Notes: generated from the letters alone by a model not told the origin. 64,000 nucleotides of DNA from Nostoc sp. MS1 (GCF_019976755.1 NZ_AP023441.1:1784501-1848500), one strand, 5' to 3'; counted from the stretch's first letter, positions 45,559 through 55,722 are shown. Made by a program: numbers and translations.

Positions 45559-48500
45559 ATGACTTATATAAAGAGTGCTTTTCAAGAGTTTCTTTTCAGC
45601 CTAGAAGGGTTTGACCAGTTACCGGGGGAGGAACTGAATCATCTTATAGACAAGATACAGCCGTTACGCTATCGCATCGGGCAGAAAATTATTGGTAAGG
45701 AAAAAACACCAGACCGCATCACGATTATTTATGAAGGACAGGTGCGGCTGTTGGGATTTGACCCGCAAACCCAGGTTCCCAGCACCCTCAAGTTACTTAA
45801 ATCAGGGGAAATTATTGGTGAAATCGGGTTATTGCGGGGTGTGGCTTGTGAAACAGCGATCGCTTCCAGCGATGAAGTGATAGGTTTAACTATAAATGCT
45901 ACAGATTACCTCAACCTGTTAGATTCCTATCCAGCTTTTGCGCACGGGCGACAAAGCCACAGCAGCATTATTGAGATTTTTGATGTTTTGGGTAGTCAAT
46001 TAGCCCAACAAGCTCATGTAGTTGATAATCTTGACCAACTGGCTATCCAAGCTTTGGAAAATGCCAAAGTAGATTACCTTCCTCCAGGCAGAAATTTTTC
46101 CCATCAATTAGATAGTGATAGTGTTTGGTTTGTGAGTGGCGGTACAGTCACAAATTACCCAGTGGGTTCTCGCCTCGAACCCAGCGATGGTAATCAAGTG
46201 ATTGAGGTGAGTGGAGGAATTTCGGCACGGTTAATTGGTTTATCACCGTTTGATTTGTTATTTCTGGATAACAATTATCAACAAATCGGACAATTGGCTA
46301 TTAGTGATAGCCAACCAGTCATAGCAGAAATTGTAGATATTCCCTACGCCGACGAACAAGATATTCCCTCCTCAGAACCTTCCCCCAGCTACAGTAAACA
46401 AAAGCAAAAATTCCCCTTTGTTCGTGGTAGGGGTGAGTTAAATTCCACATTTGCTTGCTTTCAAATGCTAACCAAGCACCTGCAAATTCCTTTTCGTAAG
46501 GAAGTAGTGCGCCGCATTTTAAATGAGCAAATCAAACGTCAAGGGACTATTTCCTTCCCCGCCTGCGCCTACCTATCAGAGTTAATCGGACTCAAAGCTA
46601 ATTTAGTAGATATACCTGCGGCTGCTATTACTCGCGTCCCTACACCAGCATTAGTCCACTATGATGATGGTTACGCTGTTTTATATGCAGCCGATGCCAA
46701 TAGAGTCGTTTTAGGTGTACCATCCCAAGGCATAGTACGCTGTAAACCCGCGCAAATAGTCGAACATTTAGAAGTTATTCCCGAAAGTTACCCCCCACAA
46801 ATTCGGGTACTACTGCTGTCTTCCACCAAAGAAACACCCCAAGAACGCTTCGGTTTACGGTGGTTTCTCCCTTACCTAACACGTTATCGTCGGGTTCTCA
46901 TCGAAGTTTTTATTGCTTCCTTCTTTGTGCAACTCGCAGCTTTAGCCAACCCCCTAGTTATTCAGCTAATTATTGATAAAGTCATTGTTCAAAATAGTAT
47001 CAGTACGCTGAACGTTTTGGGTGTGTTGCTGTTAGTTGTGGGTGTGTTTGAAGCCGTTCTCACCACCTTAAGAACCTACTTATTTGTCGATACTACCAAC
47101 CGTATCGATATGGGTTTGGGTTCAGAAATTATTGATCACTTACTGCGGCTACCCCTACGCTACTTTGAAAAACGCCCCGTGGGTGAACTGGCTACCCGCA
47201 TCAACGAATTAGAAAATATTCGTCAATTCCTCACCGGGACGGCGTTAACAGTAGGGTTAGATGCTGTATTCTCGGTGGTTTACATCATCGTCATGCTATT
47301 TTATAGCTGGCAACTTACCTTGGTTGGGTTAGGAACAATTCCCATATTTGTTGTCATTACCCTAATTGCATCGCCAACAGTTAGTAGACAGTTACGTTCC
47401 AAAGCCGAACGCAACTCAGAAACTCAATCTTATTTAGTTGAGGTGATGTCTGGTATTCAGACAGTGAAAGCGCAGAATATCGAACTGCGATCGCGCTTTT
47501 CTTGGCAAGAGCGGTATGCTCGATATGTCGCATCTGGTTTTAAAACCGTCGTCACTTCTACTCTCGCTAACTCCACAAGCCAATTCCTCAACAAACTCAG
47601 CAGTTTATTAGTGTTGTGGGTGGGTGCTTATCTAGTATTGCAAGGCGAATTAACTTTAGGGGAATTAATCGCTTTCCGCATTATCTCAGGTTACGTCACC
47701 AGTCCAATTTTACGCTTGGCGCAACTGTGGCAAAGCTTCCAAGAAACAGCATTATCCTTAGAACGTTTGAGCGATATTGTTGATACACCCCAAGAAGCCG
47801 AAATCGACCGCTACAATATCCCCCTCCCTGAGATTCAAGGGTCTGTAAAATACGAAAATATTTCCTTTAGATTTGCCCAAAGTGGCCCCTTACAACTAAA
47901 CAACGTCAATTTAGAAATTCCCGCAGGTAAATTTGTCGGTATTGTCGGACAAAGCGGTTCCGGTAAAAGTACGATGATGAAGTTACTGCTGCGTTTGTAT
48001 GACGTAGAAGCGGGGAGAATTTTAATTGATGGTTACGATATTTCCAAAGTCGAATTGTACTCATTGCGGCGACAAGTTGGTGTAGTACCCCAAGAAACCC
48101 TATTATTTGACGGGACAGTGCAGGAAAATATTGCCCTGACAAACCCCGATGCTAGCACTGAAGAAATTATCGAAGCCGCGCGTGTAGCTGCTGCCCACGA
48201 ATTTATTATGGGTTTACCCAATGGGTATAATACCCGTGTAGGTGAAAGAGGTGCGGGACTTTCTGGGGGACAAAGACAGAGAATTGCGATCGCTCGTTCC
48301 GTCCTCCAAAGACCAAAACTGTTAGTATTAGACGAAGCTACCAGTGCCTTAGACTACCCCACAGAAAGACAAGTCTGTTTGAATTTAGCCCAAGCCTTTC
48401 GCGGTAACACAGTTTTCTTTATTACCCACCGCCTCAACACCGTCAGCCATGCAGATATCATCGTTGTCATGGATAGTGGAAAAGTCATAGAACAAGGAAG

Positions 48501-48570
48501 TCACCAAGAATTGATGGCTGCTAAAGGTCATTATTTTTACCTGTATCAACAACAAGAAGTTAATTTGTAA
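45559..48570 (+). CDS. ABC exporter with cyclic-nucleotide-binding and C39-like domains (type I secretion)
   Basis: 1003 aa. Residues 1-150 are a cNMP-binding-like domain (RIGQKIIGKEKTPDRITII, SGEIIGEIGLL). About 285-420 is C39-peptidase-like but lacks both active residues: the Cys position reads NSTFACFQML without the DCG motif and the His position is GYAVLY, so it probably only binds substrate, as in HlyB. About 430-720 has transmembrane helices. The ATPase carries GQSGSGKST (797-805), LSGGQ near 903 and LLVLDEATS. The architecture recalls HetC-type exporters, but identity is not claimed. Its adaptor follows at 48625. Confidence 0.88.
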   Translation: MTYIKSAFQEFLFSLEGFDQLPGEELNHLIDKIQPLRYRIGQKIIGKEKTPDRITIIYEGQVRLLGFDPQTQVPSTLKLLKSGEIIGEIGLLRGVACETAIASSDEVIGLTINATDYLNLLDSYPAFAHGRQSHSSIIEIFDVLGSQLAQQAHVVDNLDQLAIQALENAKVDYLPPGRNFSHQLDSDSVWFVSGGTVTNYPVGSRLEPSDGNQVIEVSGGISARLIGLSPFDLLFLDNNYQQIGQLAISDSQPVIAEIVDIPYADEQDIPSSEPSPSYSKQKQKFPFVRGRGELNSTFACFQMLTKHLQIPFRKEVVRRILNEQIKRQGTISFPACAYLSELIGLKANLVDIPAAAITRVPTPALVHYDDGYAVLYAADANRVVLGVPSQGIVRCKPAQIVEHLEVIPESYPPQIRVLLLSSTKETPQERFGLRWFLPYLTRYRRVLIEVFIASFFVQLAALANPLVIQLIIDKVIVQNSISTLNVLGVLLLVVGVFEAVLTTLRTYLFVDTTNRIDMGLGSEIIDHLLRLPLRYFEKRPVGELATRINELENIRQFLTGTALTVGLDAVFSVVYIIVMLFYSWQLTLVGLGTIPIFVVITLIASPTVSRQLRSKAERNSETQSYLVEVMSGIQTVKAQNIELRSRFSWQERYARYVASGFKTVVTSTLANSTSQFLNKLSSLLVLWVGAYLVLQGELTLGELIAFRIISGYVTSPILRLAQLWQSFQETALSLERLSDIVDTPQEAEIDRYNIPLPEIQGSVKYENISFRFAQSGPLQLNNVNLEIPAGKFVGIVGQSGSGKSTMMKLLLRLYDVEAGRILIDGYDISKVELYSLRRQVGVVPQETLLFDGTVQENIALTNPDASTEEIIEAARVAAAHEFIMGLPNGYNTRVGERGAGLSGGQRQRIAIARSVLQRPKLLVLDEATSALDYPTERQVCLNLAQAFRGNTVFFITHRLNTVSHADIIVVMDSGKVIEQGSHQELMAAKGHYFYLYQQQEVNL

Positions 48571-48572
48571 TT

Positions 48573-48612
48573 GGTCAATAGTCAATAGTCAACAGTCAAC
48601 AGTCAACAGTTA
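48573..48612. repeat. short tandem repeat, AGTCAAC/AGTCAAT heptamer
   Basis: STRR between the ABC exporter and its adaptor gene. Confidence 0.85.
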
Positions 48613-48624
48613 ACCACCAAATCT

Positions 48625-50199
48625 ATGACTCAACTTAATGGTAATCATGTCAATGCTAATGGCAATGGTAAACAAGATAAAGCAGTAAAGCTTGACTCTC
48701 AACTTGTACCACAAACTAAGGCAAATCCAGCTTTAGTTAAATTCAATGAACAAGAATTTGAGCAGTCAGTTATCCTACGTCAATCTCCTATTTGGTCACG
48801 AACAATCATGCTGACCCTCATCGGTTTAGCTTGTGTAGGTATTGGTTGGGCATATTTTGCCAAAATTGAGCAAGTAGTACCCGCAACAGGCCAATTAAAA
48901 CCAGAGGGAACTGTTAAAGAAGTACAAGCACCTGTAAGTGGTGTGGTCAGAGAAGTGTTTGTCAAAGATGGGCAAAAAGTTAATAAAGGGGATTTATTAT
49001 TAACTTTTGAAACTGTGGCTACTGTTGCTCAATTAGAGTCTTTAAATAAGATTCGCTCTGCTTTAATGCAGGAAAATCAAATTTATCGCCGCTTAATGGG
49101 AGCGACTTCTGGTATTTCATCTGAACTAAATTTCTTACGCGGTCGTTTGCCAAGAGATGCAGAGTTTCTGCTAAAAAGTCGAGTCGCTTTAGTTGAAGAG
49201 AATGAATTATTGCGTAATCAACTCAAAAACTCTACCACAGGTGTAGGCTTAGATGCAGATGAAAAACTACAGCTACAAATATCCAAAAAAGAATTAGAAT
49301 CTCGTGCGGCATCTGCCCGTTTAGAAGTTGCTAAAAGCCGCAAACAACTATCACAAACAACATTTAAACTCCAAGATACACAAGCGAGTTTAGCAATTCA
49401 ACAGCAAATTTTAGATAAAATTAAAATATTAGCCGAAGAAGGCGGTATATCTCAGCTACAATACCTTAACCAACAACAACAAGTACAGAATTTAGCCGCA
49501 GAAGTCGCCCAACTCGCTGAAGAACAAAAACGGTTACAATATGATATTGAAAAAGGGCAAGAACAATTTACTAATACTATCGCAGCTTCTGATAAAACTA
49601 TTTTAGAAAAAATAGGTAGTAATAAACAGCACATTGCCGAAATTGATAGCCAATTTATGAAAGTTGTGCGGGAAAATGAACAGAACTTAGCAGATATTAA
49701 CAGTAAAATTTCCCAAACTCGGTTGAATTTAAGATATCAAGAACTCCGCGCCCCTGTCTCTGGTACAGTTTTTGATTTACAGGCCAAAAATGCTGGTTAT
49801 GTAGCTAATCCAACTCAAAAACTCTTGCAGATAGTACCTAACGAAAATTACATCGCTGAAGTTTTCATCACTAATAAAGATATTGGCTTTGTCCGCCAGG
49901 ATATGAAAGCAGATATCAGGATTGATTCATTTCCCTTTAGCGAATTTGGTGATATTAAAGGAAAATTAATCAGCATCGGCTCAGATGCTTTACCACCAGA
50001 CGAAAACCATAAATTTTATCGTTTTCCTGCCAAAGTTAGCTTAAATAAACAATATTTGGAAATTAAAGGTAAAAAAATTCCTTTGCAGTCTGGGATGTCA
50101 ATTACCGCCAACATCAAAGTTAGGGAAGAACGGAGTGTGATGAGTCTGTTTACCGAGATGTTTACCAATCAAGTTGACAGCTTGAAAGAAGTACGTTAG
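48625..50199 (+). CDS. HlyD-family membrane fusion protein
   Basis: 524 aa with a single N-terminal membrane helix (about 58-79, MLTLIGLACVGIGWAYF), a biotinyl-lipoyl-like half motif (PVSGVVREVFVKDGQKV), a long coiled-coil hairpin (about 150-370), and a second lipoyl half (LRAPVSGTVFDLQ). It bridges the ABC exporter and the outer membrane in type I secretion. Encoded 54 bp after the exporter gene. Confidence 0.9.
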   Translation: MTQLNGNHVNANGNGKQDKAVKLDSQLVPQTKANPALVKFNEQEFEQSVILRQSPIWSRTIMLTLIGLACVGIGWAYFAKIEQVVPATGQLKPEGTVKEVQAPVSGVVREVFVKDGQKVNKGDLLLTFETVATVAQLESLNKIRSALMQENQIYRRLMGATSGISSELNFLRGRLPRDAEFLLKSRVALVEENELLRNQLKNSTTGVGLDADEKLQLQISKKELESRAASARLEVAKSRKQLSQTTFKLQDTQASLAIQQQILDKIKILAEEGGISQLQYLNQQQQVQNLAAEVAQLAEEQKRLQYDIEKGQEQFTNTIAASDKTILEKIGSNKQHIAEIDSQFMKVVRENEQNLADINSKISQTRLNLRYQELRAPVSGTVFDLQAKNAGYVANPTQKLLQIVPNENYIAEVFITNKDIGFVRQDMKADIRIDSFPFSEFGDIKGKLISIGSDALPPDENHKFYRFPAKVSLNKQYLEIKGKKIPLQSGMSITANIKVREERSVMSLFTEMFTNQVDSLKEVR

Positions 50200-50248
50200 A
50201 TATCATAGTTTTGGCGCTGCCCTCGCCACTCTACTTAATTTTGAACTT

Positions 50249-50743
50249 ATGCACCCACAACGCATCGAACCTCAACCGGGACAAGAATCTGTATGGGACT
50301 ATCCCCGTCCCCCTCGCTTGGAAGAAACAAACAAACACATTCAAATTATTTTCAATGGGGTAATCATCGCCGATACCCAAAATGCCAAACGGGTATTAGA
50401 AACTAGCCATCCTCCCTCTTATTACCTCCCCCCAGAAGATATCAGAATGGAATACCTATTTCTCACACCGCAATCTAGTTTTTGCGAGTGGAAAGGACGC
50501 GCTGGTTACTACACAATTCGGGTAGAAGATAAAGAAGTACAAAATGCAGCTTGGTATTACCCCAGCCCTACATCAGAATTTGCCTCAATTAAAGATCATG
50601 TAGCATTTTATGCCCATCTTATGGATGTTTGTTATGTGGATGGGGAAAAAGTAGAACCACAACCGGGTAACTTTTACGGTGGGTGGGTAACAAGCGATGT
50701 TGTAGGGCCGTTTAAAGGTATTCCCGGTAGTTGGGGCTGGTAA
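50249..50743 (+). CDS. DUF427-domain protein
   Basis: 164 aa. Signatures of DUF427: SVWDYPRPPRLE, IIFNGVIIADT, PPSYYLPPEDI, WKGRAGYYTI and AWYYPSPT. Cytosolic. Function unknown; found widely in bacteria. It starts 50 bp after the HlyD gene and could share its transcript. Confidence 0.82.
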   Translation: MHPQRIEPQPGQESVWDYPRPPRLEETNKHIQIIFNGVIIADTQNAKRVLETSHPPSYYLPPEDIRMEYLFLTPQSSFCEWKGRAGYYTIRVEDKEVQNAAWYYPSPTSEFASIKDHVAFYAHLMDVCYVDGEKVEPQPGNFYGGWVTSDVVGPFKGIPGSWGW

Positions 50744-51072
50744 TTAAAATTATGTTTTTTGAGCTAGATTGGGCAATTTGTGATTGTTATACCAACCAGA
50801 CAGTAAAAAATGACCGTAATTGCCCAAAATAGAAAACTTTGGATTGAAGTTTATTACAAGATTTGCTATAAACGAGGCAACTTAAAAGTTTTGAAAGTCA
50901 TCCACTTGCAAGTCTATCTGCGGTTGAGGCTTGTTTAGGTATATGCCGACATAAAGGCAAAATAGAAAATGCTGTAAAGTTATGTGAATTCAATTGCCAT
51001 GACTTTATTTAAAGCTGTTGAGTTATTTAAACACTACATGATTTATATAATTAGTTCATAGGATTAATATTT
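50744..51072. other. intergenic region with inverted repeat, upstream of AIPR gene
   Basis: 329 bp, AT-rich. TTGGGCAATT at 50769-50778 is repeated inverted at 50818-50827 (AATTGCCCAA), exact over 10 bp. No gene is seen; it may mark an insertion edge or a regulatory site of the defence gene. Confidence 0.5.
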
Positions 51073-52776
51073 ATGGATAGAATTACATCTGGATTATTAA
51101 ATACTTTTAGAAAACAGCTATCTCTACCTGAAGATTTAAATCAATCAGAGAGTTTTGAACACTTTGTTAATTATTACGTAATTTCTAAAGAATATAATTA
51201 TCAATTTGAACTTGAAGACGTTCATGTTGGGGGAGGCGGAGATAAAGCGTTAGATGGAATAGCAATAATTGTTAATGGAAGTTTAATTAACTCAAAAGAA
51301 GAAATTGAAGAATTAGAGAAAAAGAACAAGTATTTAGATGTAGAATTTATATTAATACAATCCAAAACAAGTAGTAATTTTGATGCAGGCGAAATTGCAA
51401 AGTTTTTAATAGGAGCAAAAGACTTTTTTGATGAATATTCTTCATTGCCAACCAATCCTCATGTAAAAGATAAACGTCAACTAATGGAATTTATATATAC
51501 AAAAAGTAGTTTTTTTAAAAATAGAAAACCTTTATGTAAATTATATTATGTTACAACTGGTAAATGGTTTGATGATCTACATTTAAAAGGAGTGATTGAT
51601 AATCTGCGGAAAAGCCTTGATGAGATGGCAATTTTTGAAAGGATTATATTTAATCCTGTTGATGCTAATGGTATTCAAGATTTGTATAGATTAGCAAATA
51701 ATAAAATATCACGAGAAATAAAGTTGGAAAAGCGCGTTACTATTCCTAAAATAGAAGATGTAAATCAAGCCTATATTGGTATTATACCAGCACAAGAATA
51801 TTTAAAACTAATTACTGATGATGATGACAACATCATCAGAGGGCTATTCTACGATAATGTTCGAGGTTTTCAAGGGGAAAATGATGTAAACCAAGAAATT
51901 GAAGCAACGATTAAATCTAAAGAGAGTTTATTTTTTGTACTATATAATAATGGAATAACTCTTGTCGCTGAGGATGTGTATCCTGTAGGTGACTCTATTA
52001 CTATTAGAGATTATCAAATTGTAAATGGATGCCAAACAAGCTACATTTTATATAATAGTAGAGAGTCTATAAAAGAAAATGATTCATTATACATACCAAT
52101 TAAAATAATTGCTTTAGATCGTGATAGTAAATTAAAAAATAACATTATTAAAGCTAATAATCGACAAACACCTGTAAAACTTGAAGAATTAGAGGCTTTA
52201 ACTGATTTTCAGAAAAACTTAGAGGAATACTATAATTCTATGCCAGAGGCAAAAAGGCTATATTACGAAAGAAGACCTCGCCAATTTAATGGAATAGATG
52301 ATATTGAGAAAATAAGAATAGTAGATATACGATCTCAAATGAGATGTTTTGCTTCCATGTTTTTAAACCAAGCACACAATGCAGGAAGATATCATACAAG
52401 AATAGTAGAAGAAACAAAAAATAAAATATTCCTTCCTTCTCATCATGCAATAGGTTATTACGTTAGTGTTTATGCCAAGTTTTGTTTAGATGCTCTTTTC
52501 CGAAAAAACCAAATAGATGTTAAGTATAAACCATTTAAATATCATATGCTTGATATTTTAAGGATGCAAGTTTCAGGTAAAACAATGCCAGATATGACAT
52601 CCAATAGGTGTCTTAAATACTGTGAAACACTAGAGCAGGCATTATGGGATGAAACTAAATGCCGAGAAGTATTATTAAATACTACTGTAGTTATTGATAA
52701 GGCTGTAAACGAAAATTATGATCGAGATGAAGCAAAAACTATTGGATTCCTAAACAAAATTAAAAGCTTAATTTAA
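51073..52776 (+). CDS. AIPR-family abortive infection protein candidate
   Basis: 567 aa and clearly more AT-rich than its neighbours. The N-terminal part has D61 in DGIAI and EFILIQSKTS (Gln96-x-Lys98), compatible with a PD-(D/E)XK nuclease-like core. The middle has FFVLYNNGITLVAEDVYPV and YQIVNGCQTSYILY, the hallmark of the AIPR family tied to phage abortive infection; IIKANNRQTPV follows. No restriction methylase lies nearby, so it would act alone. Flanked by inverted-repeat DNA and AT-rich gaps, it looks acquired. Defence function is inferred from the family. Confidence 0.8.
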   Translation: MDRITSGLLNTFRKQLSLPEDLNQSESFEHFVNYYVISKEYNYQFELEDVHVGGGGDKALDGIAIIVNGSLINSKEEIEELEKKNKYLDVEFILIQSKTSSNFDAGEIAKFLIGAKDFFDEYSSLPTNPHVKDKRQLMEFIYTKSSFFKNRKPLCKLYYVTTGKWFDDLHLKGVIDNLRKSLDEMAIFERIIFNPVDANGIQDLYRLANNKISREIKLEKRVTIPKIEDVNQAYIGIIPAQEYLKLITDDDDNIIRGLFYDNVRGFQGENDVNQEIEATIKSKESLFFVLYNNGITLVAEDVYPVGDSITIRDYQIVNGCQTSYILYNSRESIKENDSLYIPIKIIALDRDSKLKNNIIKANNRQTPVKLEELEALTDFQKNLEEYYNSMPEAKRLYYERRPRQFNGIDDIEKIRIVDIRSQMRCFASMFLNQAHNAGRYHTRIVEETKNKIFLPSHHAIGYYVSVYAKFCLDALFRKNQIDVKYKPFKYHMLDILRMQVSGKTMPDMTSNRCLKYCETLEQALWDETKCREVLLNTTVVIDKAVNENYDRDEAKTIGFLNKIKSLI

Positions 52777-52894
52777 ATAATTTATTATTTAGACGCAAGT
52801 AAAAATAAAAGTTCTACTCAAATAATAGTAAAACTCTAATCAAACAAAGTTTTTCCGAACCAATCGCCCCAAATGTATAAATTTTATAAACTAA

Positions 52895-53932
52895 TTAGCT
52901 TAACGCTTCCCTCAATAATTCCTTGTGCATGAAAGCGCCATTAACCAAAGATTGGATTTTTTCAGATGATAAAGGTTGACCATTAGTGTAATACTCTAAC
53001 CAAGTTTGAGCGATCGCATCCGCATCATCTGGAATATTAGCTAAATCCCACCCTGGTATTGCCAAATCTTCCATCAGACGATTTATCTTGGGGTCATAAC
53101 TCAGGGCAAAACAACGACAACCCTCACTGGCTGCCATAATCAAACTGTGTAACCTCATACCGATCGCTAACTCTACACCAGGAAAAACACCTTTTAAAAT
53201 CTGCGGATCTTCTAAACACAAAATCTTACTAACGTCCTTTAACTGCGGTTGTATTGCCTCAGCTATGGGTAAATCTTCACTTTTTTGAAATGGCAATAAT
53301 AAAATAAAGGCTTGGGTAGCTTTTTGCAGAGATACCAGAGCTTGAGTCAAATTATCTAAGCGTACTGCTGTTAATTGGGGATGATTTCTTAAAGTAACTG
53401 CAATTCTCGGCGTAGGTAAATCAGCAAGTGCTGGTAATGGTTTAGCCTGTAGCGCCCACACAGGATCAGGTGCAAGGATATGGGGAACTTGCCAATCAGA
53501 CAATAACGCTGCACTAGCGCGATCGCGTACACTAACCTGAGTACAAGCAGTAAAATTTTGCCTTGCCAAGTAGCGAGTCTGAGGACGTACCAAAGGGCCG
53601 ATACCTTGCGCCCAAGCCACAGTTTTTAAACCCATCCTCTGTGCCAACGCCATCAAACCCCCATAATAGAAAGGGCTAATGCTGCTGGTAACATCCTGAA
53701 TGAGACTTCCCCCGCCCCAGATAAACGCATCACAAGAACGCAACGCTTGTAGCACAGGCAAAAAAGCCATGCGATTATGGGATTCTACACCATAGCGATC
53801 GCTAGTTTCCTTGGGATTTCCAGACAGCACCACAGGCGTAACATGAGATGGTAACATTTGCAGCAGCGTTGCCAACAAAGCTTCATCACCACCATTTCCC
53901 TTACCGTAATACCCAGATAATAACGCCCGCAT
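52895..53932 (-). CDS. csaB: polysaccharide pyruvyl transferase CsaB
   Basis: 345 aa. The N-terminus RALLSGYYGKGNGGDEALL and WGGGSLIQDVTS are typical for CsaB-type transferases of the polysaccharide pyruvyl transferase family; a Gly-rich GIGP motif and RLHSLIMAASEG at the end complete the two Rossmann-like lobes. The family adds pyruvate to cell-wall polysaccharide, providing a ligand for SLH domains. Complete ORF; no partner gene adjoining. Confidence 0.9.
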   Translation of the reverse strand: MRALLSGYYGKGNGGDEALLATLLQMLPSHVTPVVLSGNPKETSDRYGVESHNRMAFLPVLQALRSCDAFIWGGGSLIQDVTSSISPFYYGGLMALAQRMGLKTVAWAQGIGPLVRPQTRYLARQNFTACTQVSVRDRASAALLSDWQVPHILAPDPVWALQAKPLPALADLPTPRIAVTLRNHPQLTAVRLDNLTQALVSLQKATQAFILLLPFQKSEDLPIAEAIQPQLKDVSKILCLEDPQILKGVFPGVELAIGMRLHSLIMAASEGCRCFALSYDPKINRLMEDLAIPGWDLANIPDDADAIAQTWLEYYTNGQPLSSEKIQSLVNGAFMHKELLREALS

Positions 53933-54050
53933 TATTTTTATATAAAATTTGGATGTTGGATTTTAGATTATCAACTTTTTCCCAACAGTTCACCAGATGT
54001 CAGTCAGATTGCAAAAAATATCAATTCACCTATGGGAAGATGAGGGGAGT

Positions 54051-54113
54051 GTTGACGGTTGACGGTTGACTGTTAACTGTTGACTATGGACTAATGACTA
54101 ATGACTACTGACC
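54051..54113. repeat. short tandem repeats, GTTGACG/TGACTAA heptamers
   Basis: Two heptamer families in tandem directly before the DUF2499 gene. Confidence 0.85.
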
Positions 54114-54117
54114 AATT

Positions 54118-54426
54118 ATGCACGTTCTCTCAATTCCCACTTGGATTATTCATGTTTCTAGCGTTATAGAGTGGATAGCGGCTATCTGGTTAATTTGGAC
54201 TTATGGCGAACTCACTGGTAATCGTAGCTGGTGGGGATTGTCCCTAGCAATGTTACCTGCTTTAGTTAGTGCCATGTGTGCTTGTACATGGCATTATTAC
54301 GACAACTCCGAAGCTCTAGGATGGTTAGTTACACTGCAAGCTAGTATGACTCTAGTTGGTAATTTTACCCTTTGGGCAGCAGCAGTATGGATTTGGCGTT
54401 CTGCGAAAATAGAGGCTAGAGATTAG
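54118..54426 (+). CDS. DUF2499 membrane protein
   Basis: 102 aa with three likely membrane helices (WIIHVSSVIEWIAAIWLIW, WGLSLAMLPALVSAMCAC, LQASMTLVGNFTLWAAAVW). It matches the cyanobacterial/plastid DUF2499 family. The DUF3593 gene follows, its usual companion in cyanobacteria. Role not established; a thylakoid-related membrane location is inferred. Confidence 0.85.
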   Translation: MHVLSIPTWIIHVSSVIEWIAAIWLIWTYGELTGNRSWWGLSLAMLPALVSAMCACTWHYYDNSEALGWLVTLQASMTLVGNFTLWAAAVWIWRSAKIEARD

Positions 54427-54481
54427 AGATGAGGGAGATGAGGGAGATGAGGAAGCAGAGGATAAAACACAACTGAATTAA

Positions 54482-54519
54482 TTACCAATTACCAATTACC
54501 AATTATCAATTACCAAGCA
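54482..54519. repeat. short tandem repeat, AATTACC heptamer
   Basis: Five copies between the DUF2499 and DUF3593 genes. Confidence 0.85.
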
Positions 54520-54522
54520 ATT

Positions 54523-54813
54523 ATGTCTAAAGAAACCCTATTTGCCCTTTCCTTATTTCCCTATTTGGGTTTCTTGTGGTTTATCAACCGCAGTAAACTA
54601 ATGCCACGTTTATCACTTTATGGATTTTACGGTACTCTCATTTTTGTCGGTGTGACTATTCCAGCCGGGATTTATGCCAAAGTTCATTATGGTGAAGAGT
54701 TAGCAAACGTAGATTGGTTACATGGTGGTGCAGAAGTCTTTTTGACACTTTCTAATATCCTAGTTGTGCTGGGTTTCGCGCAAGCCGTTAGACAATTAAA
54801 AACGAAAAGTTAA
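54523..54813 (+). CDS. DUF3593 membrane protein
   Basis: 96 aa with two or three membrane helices (LFALSLFPYLGFLWFI, LYGFYGTLIFVGVTIPAG, VFLTLSNILVVLGFAQ). Fits the DUF3593 family conserved in cyanobacteria and plants. Separated from DUF2499 by STRR only. Function unknown. Confidence 0.85.
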   Translation: MSKETLFALSLFPYLGFLWFINRSKLMPRLSLYGFYGTLIFVGVTIPAGIYAKVHYGEELANVDWLHGGAEVFLTLSNILVVLGFAQAVRQLKTKS

Positions 54814-54948
54814 AAGTGAGTGATGAGTGCTGAAGCACAGAAGCGCGGCGTTGAGCAACGTGCTAAGTGTCCAAGTAAGCTCTACTCCCCCCCTACTCCC
54901 TCATCTCCCCCCTCTCCCCACTCTTTTATTTAATACAGGGAAATTTAC

Positions 54949-55722
54949 ATGGACGTAATTCCAGCAATTGATTTACTTGAGGGTCGTTGTGTGCGACTCT
55001 ATCAAGGCGACTACGATCGCTCACAAGTTTATAGTGAAAATCCTGCTGATGTTGCTAAACAGTGGGTAGATCAAGGTGCAACCAGACTACATATAGTCGA
55101 TTTAGATGGTGCAAAAGCAGGTAAAGTAGTAAATCTCAAAGCAATTGAAGCGATCGCACAAGCAATTTCTGTACCCATTGAGATAGGTGGAGGATTGCGC
55201 GATCGCTCTAGTGTGGAACAGGTGTTTAATTTAGGTGTACGTTGGGCAATTCTTGGGACTGTGGCTGTAGAACAACCCCAGCTTGTCCAAGAACTCTGTC
55301 AACAATACCCCGAACAAATTATTATCGGTATTGATGCCCGTAACGGATTAGTAGCCACTCGCGGTTGGTTGGAAACCTCAGAAGTTTTAGCCACCCAACT
55401 AGCTGTACAAATGCAAGAACTAGGTGCAGCCGCAATTATTTACACAGATATCCACCGTGATGGCACACTACAAGGCCCCAATTTAGACGCATTGCGAGAA
55501 TTAGCGACCGCCATTTCCATTCCTGTAATTGCATCTGGTGGCGTAAGTTCTGTCACCGATTTGTTAAGTTTGTTAGCGTTGGAACCCCAAGGTGTCAAAG
55601 GTGTGATTATCGGGAAAGCTCTGTATACTGGTGATATTAGCTTAAAAGAAGCATTGCAGGCGATCGGACCAGGACGTATACAAGATATTCCACCTAACTT
55701 AGATTTCTCCTCCTTCGCCTAG
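54949..55722 (+). CDS. hisA: phosphoribosylformimino-AICAR ribotide isomerase HisA
   Basis: 257 aa TIM barrel of histidine biosynthesis. It isomerises ProFAR to PRFAR. The catalytic acids Asp8 (PAIDLLEG) and Asp129 (GIDARNG) are present, with the phosphate-binding IEIGGGLRD and ASGGVSS loops. Normal length. Stands alone, as histidine genes do in cyanobacteria. Confidence 0.95.
   Translation: MDVIPAIDLLEGRCVRLYQGDYDRSQVYSENPADVAKQWVDQGATRLHIVDLDGAKAGKVVNLKAIEAIAQAISVPIEIGGGLRDRSSVEQVFNLGVRWAILGTVAVEQPQLVQELCQQYPEQIIIGIDARNGLVATRGWLETSEVLATQLAVQMQELGAAAIIYTDIHRDGTLQGPNLDALRELATAISIPVIASGGVSSVTDLLSLLALEPQGVKGVIIGKALYTGDISLKEALQAIGPGRIQDIPPNLDFSSFA

Noticed and set aside
45559..48570. Naming the ABC exporter hetC
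   Set aside because: The domain order is similar, but no heterocyst gene context is present and the C39 domain is degenerate; a gene symbol is not justified.
50870..51019. Short plus-strand frame (about 45 codons, with ACLGICRHKGKIENA) before the AIPR gene
   Set aside because: No start codon or ribosome site, and no family could be named; left out of the gene list.
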